NCBI GenBank assembly: GCA_002304505.1
Contig: NCEH01000013.1
Span: forward strand, 1-45,636
Direction: 5' to 3'
Length of the DNA stretch: 45,636 nucleotides
From: Rhizobiales bacterium 32-66-11
GTDB lineage: Bacteria > Pseudomonadota > Alphaproteobacteria > Rhizobiales > Xanthobacteraceae
Shown here: positions 1 through 8,000 of the stretch, in pieces
Layout: each line of letters starts with the position of its first letter
Position numbering within the stretch: the first letter of the stretch is position 1
The notes under the pieces: generated by a model
What the model saw: only the letters and a program-made list of their open reading frames with translations
The model's database searches: none
What the model was told of the DNA's origin: nothing
Made by a program: the position numbers and the translations under genes

Positions 1-789
1 GTCATGCTCGGCCTGCGCCAGCAGGTCGGCGGCGATCCAGTCCGGATTGGCCTCCCCGTCCGCCAGGATCAGCACCTCGGACGGGCCGGCGACCATGTCG
101 ATGCCCACCTTGCCGAACACCTGCCGCTTGGCCGCGGCCACATAGGCATTGCCGGGACCGACGATCTTGTCCACCGGGGCGATGGTCTGCGTGCCATAGG
201 CGAGCGCCGCCACAGCCTGCGCCCCGCCGACGCGATACACCTCGTCGACACCCGCAAAGCGGGCGGCGGCAAGGACCAGCGGGGCGATCTGCCCGTCGGG
301 CGCCGGCACCACCATGACCACGCGCGGCACGCCCGCGACCTTGGCCGGCACGGCGTTCATCAGTACCGAGGAGGGATAGGCGGCCGTGCCACCGGGCACG
401 TAAAGCCCCACCGCATCCACGCTGGTCCAGCGCTGGCCAAGCTCAACCCCGACCGAATCGGTATAGCGCTCGTCCTGGGGCTTCTGCCGCGCATGATGGG
501 AATGGATGCGGGCCTTGGCGAATTCCAGCGCCTCGCGCGTCTCGGCGGGGATGGAGGCGAGCGCGGCGTCGATTTCCGCATCGGTCACGCGGATGCCTCG
601 TGCCGCGAGGTCCACCCGATCGAGCCGGGCGGAGATTTCGATCAGGGCGTCATCGCCCCGCGCGCGGATGTCGGCGATGATCTGCGCCACGACGGTGGCC
701 ACATCGGCGTCGGTTTCCCGCTTGCTGGCGAGAAACGCGGCGAAGGCGGCGGGAAAATCGCTCTGCTGAGTATGAAGACGGATCGGCAT
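1..789 (-). CDS. hisD: Histidinol dehydrogenase, C-terminus cut by window edge
   Basis: Oxidises L-histidinol to L-histidine in two NAD-dependent steps, the last reactions of histidine biosynthesis, in the cytoplasm with zinc. The 263 visible codons start with an ATG at 787-789 and read [16 protein letters not shown], then show the family segments [35 protein letters not shown] and [17 protein letters not shown], followed by [11 protein letters not shown] full HisD has about 430 residues, so roughly 40 percent lies beyond position 1. It is the last visible gene of a minus-strand run after murA and the DUF2948 gene, an order common in Rhizobiales. No stop codon or frameshift is seen in the visible part. 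Confidence 0.95.
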   Translation of the reverse strand, partial: MPIRLHTQQSDFPAAFAAFLASKRETDADVATVVAQIIADIRARGDDALIEISARLDRVDLAARGIRVTDAEIDAALASIPAETREALEFAKARIHSHHARQKPQDERYTDSVGVELGQRWTSVDAVGLYVPGGTAAYPSSVLMNAVPAKVAGVPRVVMVVPAPDGQIAPLVLAAARFAGVDEVYRVGGAQAVAALAYGTQTIAPVDKIVGPGNAYVAAAKRQVFGKVGIDMVAGPSEVLILADGEANPDWIAADLLAQAEHD

Positions 790-802
790 TCCGTCTCCCT
801 AG

Positions 803-835
803 AGCATGTGCCGGAAAAGTTGAATGCCTTTTCCG
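803..835. repeat. GAGCATG / CGGAAAAG intergenic palindromic repeat
   Basis: The gap between hisD and the DUF2948 gene holds GAGCATG followed by CGGAAAAG (812-819), an 8-nt spacer and CTTTTCCG (828-835), a perfect 8-bp inverted repeat. The motif resembles the GAGCATGATCCGGAAAAG family that I know as a widespread intergenic repeat in Rhizobiales; that identification is from memory. Confidence 0.5.
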
Positions 836-903
836 CTCCGCTCAGGTTCGGCGCGGGGGTGATGCATCACATGACGCATCGCCCGGCCCTCGCGCCGCCC
901 CGT

Positions 904-1353
904 TCAGCCGGCCTTCAGGTCCGGCAACGGGTCATGCTTGGGGGCGCAGGTGCATCCCCAGGCGGGGCCGAGATCGCTGAGCCGCGCCTCGATGCACTCC
1001 ACCGACAGGCGGATTTCCGCGCCGCCGGAGCAGGTCAGCAAGATGTGGCCGGAGGGCTCGTCCGTGGGCTCGAACGTCACCGCGAGCAGATTCAGCACCG
1101 TATCGCTCTTGCGCGGGTCGAAGCCGCGCGCCTGCACGGCGCTGACCCGCTCGAAATGCAGCCCGGCGCGGCGGCGCACCAATTCGTCCGCGGTTTCCAT
1201 CTGGTCCCAGTCGAAGCGGTTGAGCAGCAAAGCGAACCGGCGACTGCTCGGCAAAAAGCCGATATCCTCCACCTTGATCACCGCATCCTGAAGATGAGCC
1301 GAGATGATGGCGAGGTCTTCGCCATCCATGGCGAGGAGCTTGAGACTTTCCAT
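904..1353 (-). CDS. DUF2948 family protein
   Basis: This is a 149-residue cytoplasmic protein of unknown biochemical role. It begins MESLKLLAMDGEDLAIISAH and contains IKVEDIGFLPSSRRFALLLNRFDW, typical of the alphaproteobacterial DUF2948 family. No signal peptide or membrane segment is visible. It lies 128 bp downstream of murA and 114 bp upstream of hisD on the same strand. This conserved placement suggests a role tied to cell growth, but no function should be inferred from position alone. Length is normal for the family and the frame is intact. Confidence 0.88.
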   Translation of the reverse strand: MESLKLLAMDGEDLAIISAHLQDAVIKVEDIGFLPSSRRFALLLNRFDWDQMETADELVRRRAGLHFERVSAVQARGFDPRKSDTVLNLLAVTFEPTDEPSGHILLTCSGGAEIRLSVECIEARLSDLGPAWGCTCAPKHDPLPDLKAG

Positions 1354-1481
1354 CGGCGTGCGGCCTTCTTATCGCGTCTTGTGATGAATGGCAGATGGCG
1401 ACGCCCGCGCCATCCATCAAGGGAGGATGCGCATTTGCGTGCCGTCCCCTCGCGGCGCGCAATGCCGCGCACGCGACATCC

Positions 1482-2771
1482 TCAGCCGCTGATGCGCTCG
1501 ATCTGCGCGCCGCAGCGCGACAGCTTCTCTTCCAGCCGCTCGAAGCCGCGATCAAGATGATACACCCGCTGCACCATGGTTTCGCCTTCCGCCGCAAGGC
1601 CGGCGATGACGAGCGAGACCGAGGCCCGCAGATCGGTGGCCATCACGGGCGCCCCAGTGAGGCGCTCCGTGCCCTCGACGGTCGCGGTGTCGCCGTCGAG
1701 ATGGATCTTCGCGCCGAGCCGCGCCAGCTCCTGCACGTGCATGAAGCGGTTCTCGAATATGGTCTCGGTGATGCGCGAGCGGCCCTTCGCGCGGGTCATA
1801 AGCGCCATGAACTGGGCCTGAAGATCGGTCGGGAAGCCGGGGAACGGGGCGGTCGTCACATCAACGGCGTTGATGCCCGCGCCGTTACGGCGCACGCGGA
1901 TGCCCTCATTCGTGGCGTCGATCTCGGCACCCGCCGCGCGCAGCGTATCGAGCGCGCTTTCCAGCAGGTCCGGCCGCGCGCCGGAAAGCATCACGTCGCC
2001 ACCCACCATGGCGGTGGCCATGGCATAGGTGCCGGTCTCGATGCGGTCGGGCAGCACCGCATGGCGGGCGCCGCGCAGGCGCGGCACGCCCTGGATCTCG
2101 ATCCGCGGCGTGCCGGCGCCGGAAATGCGCGCGCCCATCTTCACCAGGCAGTCGGCGAGATCGACCACTTCCGGCTCACAGGCGGCATTCTCGATCACCG
2201 TGTCGCCATGGGCGACGGCGGCGGCCATGATGGCGGTGTGGGTGGCGCCCACCGAGACCTTGGGAAACACGATGCGCGCACCTTGCAGCCCCTTGGGCGC
2301 GCGGGCGAGCACATAGCCGGCGTCGATCTCGATATCCGCGCCGAGTGCGCGCAGGGCGTCGAGGTGGAAATCCACCGGCCGGGTGCCGATGGCGCAGCCG
2401 CCGGGCAGCGAGACCTTCGCCTCGCCCATGCGCGCCAGCAGCGGCCCGACCACCCAGAAGCTCGCCCGCATGCGCGAGACGAGATCGTAGGGCGCCGTGG
2501 TGTCGACAATCACCCGCGCGTCGATCTCCAGCGTCTGGCCGGCGTGGGGATCGTCCCCGTTGCGCTTGCCGTTGGTGGTGATGTCGACGCCATGATTGCC
2601 GAGGATGCGCTGAAGCAGGGCCACATCGGCGAGGCGCGGGACATTCTCGAGGATCAGCTTCTCTTCGGACAGCAGGCTCGCGATCATCAGCGGCAAGGCG
2701 GCATTCTTGGCGCCCGAGATGGGAATCGTGCCTTCAAGGGAAGACCCGCCGACGATGCGAATTTTATCCAT
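1482..2771 (-). CDS. murA: UDP-N-acetylglucosamine 1-carboxyvinyltransferase
   Basis: MurA transfers enolpyruvate from PEP to UDP-GlcNAc, the first committed step of peptidoglycan precursor synthesis, in the cytoplasm. The 429-residue product starts [29 protein letters not shown], with the KNA substrate-binding segment near residue 22. It carries the [14 protein letters not shown] loop with the catalytic cysteine that attacks PEP and is the target of fosfomycin in this family. Later family segments include [10 protein letters not shown] and [14 protein letters not shown]. Length and motifs are standard. It heads the visible minus-strand order murA - DUF2948 - hisD, and a small conserved protein lies just upstream. 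Confidence 0.97.
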   Translation of the reverse strand: MDKIRIVGGSSLEGTIPISGAKNAALPLMIASLLSEEKLILENVPRLADVALLQRILGNHGVDITTNGKRNGDDPHAGQTLEIDARVIVDTTAPYDLVSRMRASFWVVGPLLARMGEAKVSLPGGCAIGTRPVDFHLDALRALGADIEIDAGYVLARAPKGLQGARIVFPKVSVGATHTAIMAAAVAHGDTVIENAACEPEVVDLADCLVKMGARISGAGTPRIEIQGVPRLRGARHAVLPDRIETGTYAMATAMVGGDVMLSGARPDLLESALDTLRAAGAEIDATNEGIRVRRNGAGINAVDVTTAPFPGFPTDLQAQFMALMTRAKGRSRITETIFENRFMHVQELARLGAKIHLDGDTATVEGTERLTGAPVMATDLRASVSLVIAGLAAEGETMVQRVYHLDRGFERLEEKLSRCGAQIERISG

Positions 2772-2922
2772 GCGCTGAACGCTCCTGGTGCCCGGTGGCC
2801 GCCCTGCCCCTCGTCACGGCCGTCGAGTAAACGCGTTATCTAGCAAGGCTCGCCCTCGGGCACAATGATGGCCGGCTCCAATCCACCGGCGACCGGAGCC
2901 GCCTGCCTTCCGAAACGGAAAT

Positions 2923-3120
2923 TCAGACCTTTTCGCCCTCTTCCGGGGCGGGCGCTTCCGGCCCGGGGTCGTTTGCGGACCCCGGATGGCCCTCGGCGGG
3001 GCGAACCGCCTCCTCCTTGCGTGCGCGCCCCTGCGCCTTGCGGCGGGCAAGATTCGCCCGCAAGGCCTGGGCAAGGCGAGCGGACTTGTCTTGGACGGGC
3101 GTCTTGGGATCGGAGGCCAT
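2923..3120 (-). CDS. Small charged conserved hypothetical protein
   Basis: This is a 65-residue very basic protein beginning MASDPKTPVQDKSARLAQAL and continuing RANLARRKAQGRARKEE, with an acidic Pro/Glu tail. Short proteins with an RLAxALRANLxRRKAQ core are common next to murA in Rhizobiales as far as I recall; the function is unknown. I chose the ATG at 3118-3120. An in-frame TTG six bases upstream would add two residues. No clear Shine-Dalgarno is visible for either start. The core would form one amphipathic basic helix, compatible with nucleic-acid or membrane contact, but that is inference only. Confidence 0.6.
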   Translation of the reverse strand: MASDPKTPVQDKSARLAQALRANLARRKAQGRARKEEAVRPAEGHPGSANDPGPEAPAPEEGEKV

Positions 3121-3289
3121 AGCCAAGGGTTAGCCGCGCCTGGATAAGGAGGCAAGAGCGGCCCCGCGGATGTTTTTGCCGGGGATGGCGCATGCGCTCC
3201 CGCACGGCGCCCTTGAATCTCGCGACGGCTCCACGTATGAGGAGCGCCTGTTTCGGCCTTGGGGCTGCGTCGGCGCGTGCTCGCACGCA

Positions 3290-3319
3290 AGACACTGTGG
3301 ATCTAGACACTGTGGATCT
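3290..3319. repeat. Two tandem 15-bp repeats upstream of tRNA-Thr
   Basis: AGACACTGTGGATCT occurs twice head to tail at 3290-3304 and 3305-3319, followed by a partly matching third unit (AGGCACCACGGAT). It lies about 60 bp before the tRNA gene. It could be a replication-slippage product or a binding site; nothing else supports a function. Confidence 0.6.
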
Positions 3320-3378
3320 AGGCACCACGGATTTTTCCGGCCCTCGCGCCCGAGACAGGAAGCCTTGAACGCTTCAGG

Positions 3379-3454
3379 GCCGCAATAGCTCAGCTGGTAG
3401 AGCACCTCATTCGTAATGAGGGGGTCGGGGGTTCGAATCCCTCTTGCGGCACCA
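3379..3454 (+). tRNA. tRNA-Thr (anticodon CGT), CCA encoded
   Basis: The 76-nt sequence folds as a full cloverleaf. The acceptor GCCGCAA pairs with TTGCGGC, and the D arm is GCTC...GAGC. The anticodon arm CCTCA-TTCGTAA-TGAGG places CGT at 3412-3414, which reads the ACG threonine codon. The T arm with TTCGAAT and an encoded CCA at 3452-3454 complete it. The region after its 3' end looks like foreign or eroded DNA, so this tRNA may have served as an integration site, although no second copy of its 3' end was found in the window. Confidence 0.97.
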
Positions 3455-3868
3455 TTTCCTTTATTTTCAGATGCTTGCCTGACATCTCATTATTCCGGCC
3501 CACAAATCAGCCCACAAAATCACCTGACTGTTCGCCAGAGGGAACTTTGGGATGGCGCCGAGACCGACCGCATTGCGGCGCCGTCGATCGGGAGCGCCTG
3601 TTGTTGCGCCGTAGCCCGCGTGAATGTAGTGCCCGTTGAAATAGACCCATACCAGCAGTGACCAACCCGGACGATATGGACGGACGCGTGCCCTGCCCGA
3701 CTGATGGGTTTGCGCCAACCTTCCATAGCCTATGGGCTCGTCGCTCGTTTCGAGAGTGCGAGCCACGGTGGCCGGAAAGTGAAGCTTCAGTTCGTCCGGC
3801 CTGCGCATCCCAGCTGGGAGGGCAAAGGCGGGCGATTTCTCGCCCGCCTTGCCTGAAGCGGACAGAAA
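3455..3868. other. Non-coding, probably eroded DNA between tRNA-Thr and the RtcB gene
   Basis: This 414-bp stretch is less GC-rich at its start than the surroundings. Short frames exist on both strands but none shows a recognisable domain or a good ribosome binding site. I see no integrase motif and no repeat of the tRNA end. It may be the scar of an insertion event next to the tRNA. Confidence 0.4.
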
Positions 3869-5422
3869 CTAATCCGCCGGGTTGCGCTTGCGTTGCCAGG
3901 GTTTGTCGTAGTCGCCAGCCATCAGGCATCCCAAGGGTTCAAGGGTGGCGATCACATCGGCAAGGCCATAATGCTCGATCTGCGCCCGCACCGATGCCGC
4001 CGATTTGTAGGCCAGCGGCGACTCGGAAGGATCTGGCCGTCCATAGAAGAAGCGGACATCGAGACCCTCCGTCTGCGCCGCAACGATGTCTGAAGCGGCG
4101 GCATGATAGCGATCCGGTGGCAGGCCGTGGATGCCCAGCTTCTTCAGCAGTGCCGTGCGCGACATGTTGCGGCCGGCGCCATGGGGGGCGAACGAACAGG
4201 CGTCCGCATTGTCCCGCCCGAGCGTGATGAGAATGGGCGCGGCCATGTTCAGGGGAATAAGCCCCAGCAGGGGGTGGCCGTCCGCATCACGCCAGGCGGG
4301 TGTTGCGCCCTTCCCGTGATAGAAGAGGCCCTCCCGCTTCCAGACGAAATTGTGCGCGTTGCCGAACGCTGCAATCGCCTCGATGCCAAGGCGACTGGCC
4401 GTTCTCTCGTGGATCAGCTCATGGTTTCGCTTGGTCCAACGCGCGACATAGCCGAGCGCCTCCCAATAAAGCGAACCCTCGACGCTGTCCGGATCGAGCC
4501 AGGCCTGATGAGCTGGCGTGTCTGGAGAGAGGTGCGCGCAGTGAGCTGTGGCCGCTGCAAGCCCACGCTTATAGACCTGAGCGCCGAGATCGCGTGAGCC
4601 ATGATGGGTGACCAGGGCAAGGACGGTTTCATTGACGTCGGGTTTCAAAGCTTCAGAAAGCGCTTGCTGCCCATTGCGCGCGAGGGTCTCGATCAAGCCC
4701 TGCGTGACAGACAGGGCGCCGGCAAAGGCGAAGTGATTGCCATCCCCCTGATCTGCCAGTTGCGCCTTGGCGCGATGGGCCAGCCCCTTCAAGAAGGGGT
4801 TCTCCGTCTCTTCCAGTTCCCGCGTAATCCCGTCGCCCACCCAATCGTCAGGCCTTCGCCCGCCCGGGCCGAAGCGGGTCGAAGACTGGATCGCATCCAT
4901 GATCGCTCGCGTCGGCACGTTGGGCGCGCGATAGAGCGTGGCATGGAGCGAGCAGCAGATATCCGCTGAATGGAAGGCGGGGTGGATCGCCCGGCTGATG
5001 ACCGCCCCACCGACAGGAATCGTCCCCGATGCGGTACCGGCCGGACAGGCGTCAGGCATCACCGCGCCATGCTCGAGCACGGGCGTTTTCATCAGTTCGT
5101 CCATGTGTGCCCGGACGAACGCAATATTCGCTTCTTCCTCCGGGGTTTCCGCATGGATCGCGAGCGTATAGCGGCCGGACGGTCGCCGAGGGAGGATCTG
5201 GAGCGGCGGCAGAAGCCCCGCAAGAACCAGCTTGATGGTGGCTTCGTCTTCCCCATTGGCGTCCATCTCGGTCGCCTTGGCGAGAAGCTTGCGGAATTCA
5301 GGTCCGGGCTCAAAGCCCCAGGCGATAAGAGTTTTGCCGGTGATCGGCGTGCGGTGTGGTGTGGCGGGAGCCTCCTGATCGTTTGCTGTTTTCAAGATCG
5401 GAATGGGCAAATGATTGGGCAT
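3869..5422 (-). CDS. RtcB family RNA ligase homologue
   Basis: RtcB enzymes join 2',3'-cyclic-phosphate or 3'-phosphate RNA ends to 5'-OH ends with GTP and Mn2+. From the ATG at 5422 the protein has 517 residues. The key positions of the family can be matched: Asp154 and Cys157 in ADICCSL (usual DINCG), His230 in GDGNHF (usual GGGNHF), His273 in HHGSRDLG, His357 in AHNF, KGATPAW, and His414 in HGAGRNMSR, which corresponds to the residue that takes GMP. It is longer and more divergent than housekeeping RtcB, with DICC in place of DINC. An upstream in-frame ATG at 5464 would overlap the preceding gene by 34 bp, so I prefer 5422, which leaves 8 bp. It is probably co-transcribed with the unknown gene upstream, as part of a tRNA-linked accessory segment. 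A repair role is inference. Confidence 0.88.
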   Translation of the reverse strand: MPNHLPIPILKTANDQEAPATPHRTPITGKTLIAWGFEPGPEFRKLLAKATEMDANGEDEATIKLVLAGLLPPLQILPRRPSGRYTLAIHAETPEEEANIAFVRAHMDELMKTPVLEHGAVMPDACPAGTASGTIPVGGAVISRAIHPAFHSADICCSLHATLYRAPNVPTRAIMDAIQSSTRFGPGGRRPDDWVGDGITRELEETENPFLKGLAHRAKAQLADQGDGNHFAFAGALSVTQGLIETLARNGQQALSEALKPDVNETVLALVTHHGSRDLGAQVYKRGLAAATAHCAHLSPDTPAHQAWLDPDSVEGSLYWEALGYVARWTKRNHELIHERTASRLGIEAIAAFGNAHNFVWKREGLFYHGKGATPAWRDADGHPLLGLIPLNMAAPILITLGRDNADACSFAPHGAGRNMSRTALLKKLGIHGLPPDRYHAAASDIVAAQTEGLDVRFFYGRPDPSESPLAYKSAASVRAQIEHYGLADVIATLEPLGCLMAGDYDKPWQRKRNPAD

Positions 5423-5430
5423 GAACTTTT

Positions 5431-6024
5431 TTAGAGCGTCGGGCGCGATGGAATGCCGAGCCATTCTTCAAGAAACACGGAGCGCGCAAAGGGAACATCG
5501 GGCATATCGTCATCATGCCCGAAGCGGCTCCATTGATCCAGAAAGCGCTCGGGATCGTCGTCATGGCAGGCGAGCCACGCCCGATAGATCGCCCGCACCA
5601 AGGCCTTGCGCGGCATCACCACATCGAGCTTCAGCTTTGCGCCCACAATGCAGCGAAGGATCACGCAGAGCCTGACATGGTCGCGGCGCGGCGGCTGCCA
5701 GGTAACACTGGGGGGAAATCGATCTCCCGGGAAAAGGTGAAGCTCGCCGAAGGACCCCTCTTCGCTGATTGCCACCCGCGGAAAGCCGCCGCGCGCCACC
5801 TCTTCAAGCCAAGCAACGATCTCAGCGCCAGAACTGTAGAGATAGCTGATGCGGATAAGCGCGACCTGCCTGTAGGACGCGAGCACGAAGTCGATCCAGC
5901 CCGCCTCGGGTGGCTCGAATGCGACCGCGAGCGTCTCGAACGACGTCGGATCGCCGGACGGCTGTTGAATGGGTTCGTCCGGTGCGCGCCAGACCCTGCA
6001 GAGTGGATCTTCCCACCAGCCCAA
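5431..6024 (-). CDS. Unknown protein, probable RtcB partner; true start unresolved
   Basis: I do not recognise this protein. From the only ordinary start in frame (TTG at 6022-6024) it has 197 residues, including PPSVTWQPPRRDHVRLCVIL, VVMPRKALVRAIYRAW and a final FARSVFLEEWLGIPS. The same frame stays open and protein-like for 92 more codons up to 6300 (LHAIRPSAFHTFGASLFNKY, then APPVIIYAIRLRFESGWHI) and is closed by a TGA at 6301-6303. There is no ATG or GTG in that upstream part, so the annotated start probably lies inside the domain. Either a rare start codon is used or the start was lost by mutation. It ends 8 bp before the RtcB homologue, so the two likely form a unit. No membrane segment or signal peptide is visible. 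Confidence 0.55.
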   Translation of the reverse strand: MGWWEDPLCRVWRAPDEPIQQPSGDPTSFETLAVAFEPPEAGWIDFVLASYRQVALIRISYLYSSGAEIVAWLEEVARGGFPRVAISEEGSFGELHLFPGDRFPPSVTWQPPRRDHVRLCVILRCIVGAKLKLDVVMPRKALVRAIYRAWLACHDDDPERFLDQWSRFGHDDDMPDVPFARSVFLEEWLGIPSRPTL

Positions 6025-6303
6025 TGCGTGCGCGCGCCAACGAGCTGCGAGGCCATTCCCCTCTTCGACGGGCGGGCCAAGTTGGCGGATCTCGTCAACG
6101 CCTTGGCCGCCGCGGCGGTACCAGTCGGCAACTTGCTCGATATCTCCGGGAGCGGAGCTTATGTGCCAGCCAGACTCGAAACGAAGACGGATGGCATAGA
6201 TGATGACCGGCGGCGCCGGTTGCTTAGGCAGGTATTTATTGAAGAGAGACGCTCCGAAAGTGTGGAATGCAGACGGTCTTATCGCATGCAGGTCGGTCCG
6301 TCA

Positions 6304-6793
6304 GCCCCTTGGGTGAAGAGGCAGCGGACGAGAAGACATGTCCCGGAGGGCCTGATGCCACGTATCAGGCGTTAATGGCGTAACGGCTGGATTTTGAGGT
6401 GTAAGCGCGACGTGGGAAATCCGCGGAAGAGCACGTAGGCTTGTCAGTGACCGGCTTGGTGGTGGCAGGAACAGATGTTGGGAGGAGATGGAGAAATGGA
6501 CATTACCCCCTGGACGCAGCACCAGATCAGCGGTGCCATTTCGCGACGTCAGTTCTTCCAAGGCCCAAGGTTGCCGCGTAGGTTCCGTCACCATGCCAAA
6601 GGCCCGGCAACATCCTGATCACCGGCGAAGGCGGCAAGCTCCTCCGGCGCGCTCGGACTGGCGTGCATGGCATCCTCCTGCCGAGGAGCAGCCGCAATTT
6701 AGGCTAATGCCATAAGAGCCGGTCGCGAAGAGGCTGGCGTCGGCGTGCGGCGCGCCGGGAGCTGACCTTGAGCCCGCGCCGCGAAGCGGACGA
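6304..6793. other. Non-coding region downstream of the GntR gene
   Basis: About 490 bp separate the RtcB-associated gene from the GntR regulator. One minus-strand frame (6301-6594) is open, but its Pro/Ser/Leu-rich, featureless product and lack of a ribosome binding site argue against a gene. It is in frame with the gene downstream across the TGA at 6301-6303. No tRNA-end repeat marks the border of the accessory segment here. Confidence 0.4.
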
Positions 6794-7795
6794 TCACTCT
6801 GACAGCGGCTGCAAATAGGACGGCAGGGCGAAGGGCTGGGCGGCCGCCGTGATCTCGAAGCGCCGCAGCCACCGTTCTACGGCGTTCTTCAGATGGGCTT
6901 CAAGTACTTGCGCAGCGAGGTCGCTCCGTTCCTCAAGCATCAGGTCGACGATCTCAAGATGCTCATCGAGGGCGGCCCCGATCAGATCCATCGGGATTCC
7001 CAGCACGGGATCGAACAGGTAGCGCGTCGGGCCGAACAGCAGATGCGTGCGCTTCAATGCGCGCATGATCTCCTTGTTCGGCCCGAAGCCGAGAATCGTG
7101 AAGTGGAGATCGGTCTCCACTTCATCAAATTTTGCGCTGCTGATGGGGTTCTCGGCGCGGGTCGCAAAAATGCGCGCGCGCATCTCATCAAGCAGCGCTC
7201 GCGGCACCAGCGGCCCAGCCTCGCGCAGGGCCAGCGGCTCCAGGATGCAGCGCAGCTCGTAAAGGTGCCGGATGCGGTCCGGCGTCATCTTCTCGGCGAT
7301 CCAGTGGCCGGCATTGTCCTTGCCGACGAGGCCTACACCGTGCATGCGGGCCAGAAGGTCGCGCGTGACGGTCCGGCTGACGCCGAAATGCTCGGCGAGG
7401 CGCTGCTCGCTCACGCGCACCGAGGCGAACAACGTGCGGATGAACAGCTCCTGCTCCACCTCCTCGTACATGCGCTCCCACTGGCGGGGCGCGGACATGT
7501 CGACGGGCGCGAGCGCGGCGAACGCCGTCTCAACGCCGTTTTCCCGCCGTCCGCAGACGCGGTAGCCCCGCCCGGGGAGCGCCTCCACGAGGCCTTCCTT
7601 CTGAAGCGCGACGAGGGCTTGGCGCGCCGGGGAGCGGCTGACGGAGAAGGCCCGGACGATCTCCGCCTCGAGGAGCCGCTCGCCCGGCCGGATCTCCCCT
7701 TCCGCGATCATGTCACGGATGCGCTGAATGACGCGGTCGCGCAGGGACGATCCTGTCTCCGCATCCGCTTGGCGGGTCCTCACCTCATCGCCCAT
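6794..7795 (-). CDS. GntR family regulator with two winged-helix domains and an FCD-like domain
   Basis: This 333-residue regulator has an unusual layout. The first winged helix spans about residues 17-85 (LRDRVIQRIRDMIAEGEIRP, then AFSVSRSPARQALVALQKEG and LPGRGYRV). A second spans about 110-165 (VRVSEQRLAEHFGVSRTVTR, then LARMHGVGLV). An FCD-type helical ligand-binding domain follows (LYELRCILEPLALREAGPL to the end). Ordinary FadR/FCD regulators have one such DNA-binding domain and about 230 residues. It is divergent from the hydroxy-acid oxidase operon, and a perfect 34-bp palindrome lies in the shared upstream region, so it most likely controls that operon in response to a small organic acid. 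The ligand is unknown. Confidence 0.9.
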   Translation of the reverse strand: MGDEVRTRQADAETGSSLRDRVIQRIRDMIAEGEIRPGERLLEAEIVRAFSVSRSPARQALVALQKEGLVEALPGRGYRVCGRRENGVETAFAALAPVDMSAPRQWERMYEEVEQELFIRTLFASVRVSEQRLAEHFGVSRTVTRDLLARMHGVGLVGKDNAGHWIAEKMTPDRIRHLYELRCILEPLALREAGPLVPRALLDEMRARIFATRAENPISSAKFDEVETDLHFTILGFGPNKEIMRALKRTHLLFGPTRYLFDPVLGIPMDLIGAALDEHLEIVDLMLEERSDLAAQVLEAHLKNAVERWLRRFEITAAAQPFALPSYLQPLSE

Positions 7796-7896
7796 TCCTT
7801 GCCCTTCGCATGCGCGCGGCGCGCCCTGTCACCTAGCCGGCGTACCGACCGTGGGCAAGCCGCGGCCCTTGACAATCCCGTTCCGATGGCACTTCC

Positions 7897-7930
7897 ATAA
7901 AACGTACTTTGGATTTAAAGTACGTTTTAT
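7897..7930. promoter_or_regulatory. Perfect 14+14 bp palindrome, probable GntR operator
   Basis: ATAAAACGTACTTT (7897-7910), a 6-nt spacer (7911-7916), then its exact reverse complement AAAGTACGTTTTAT (7917-7930). It is AT-rich in a GC-rich context and lies between the divergent GntR gene and the oxidase operon. A TTGACA (7869-7874) just upstream could be a -35 element, though a good -10 at the right spacing is not clear. The palindrome would overlap the transcription start region, as expected for a repressor site. Binding by the neighbouring regulator is inference. Confidence 0.8.
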
Positions 7931-8000
7931 CAAGATGGCATCTCGCGCTGCGGGCAACGCCGCGGTGAAACCCGCAGGAAAACGGCCAGGAACGGATCCA

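Noticed and set aside
4..1560. Long plus-strand open frame across hisD and the DUF2948 gene
   Set aside because: It is antisense to two recognisable genes; its His/Arg/Gly-rich product is typical of the shadow of high-GC coding sequence.
6301..6594. Read-through or selenocysteine at the TGA upstream of the RtcB-linked gene
   Set aside because: The part upstream of the TGA is low-complexity with no recognisable domain, and no SECIS-like element is evident; lost or rare start is the simpler view.
3379..6793. Complete integrated island with att sites
   Set aside because: No integrase and no second copy of the tRNA 3' end was found, so only a tRNA-adjacent accessory segment can be claimed.
7728..8000. 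Longer N-terminus for the hydroxy-acid oxidase
   Set aside because: Upstream codons run through the palindrome or lack a ribosome binding site; family similarity begins at the GTG at 8001.
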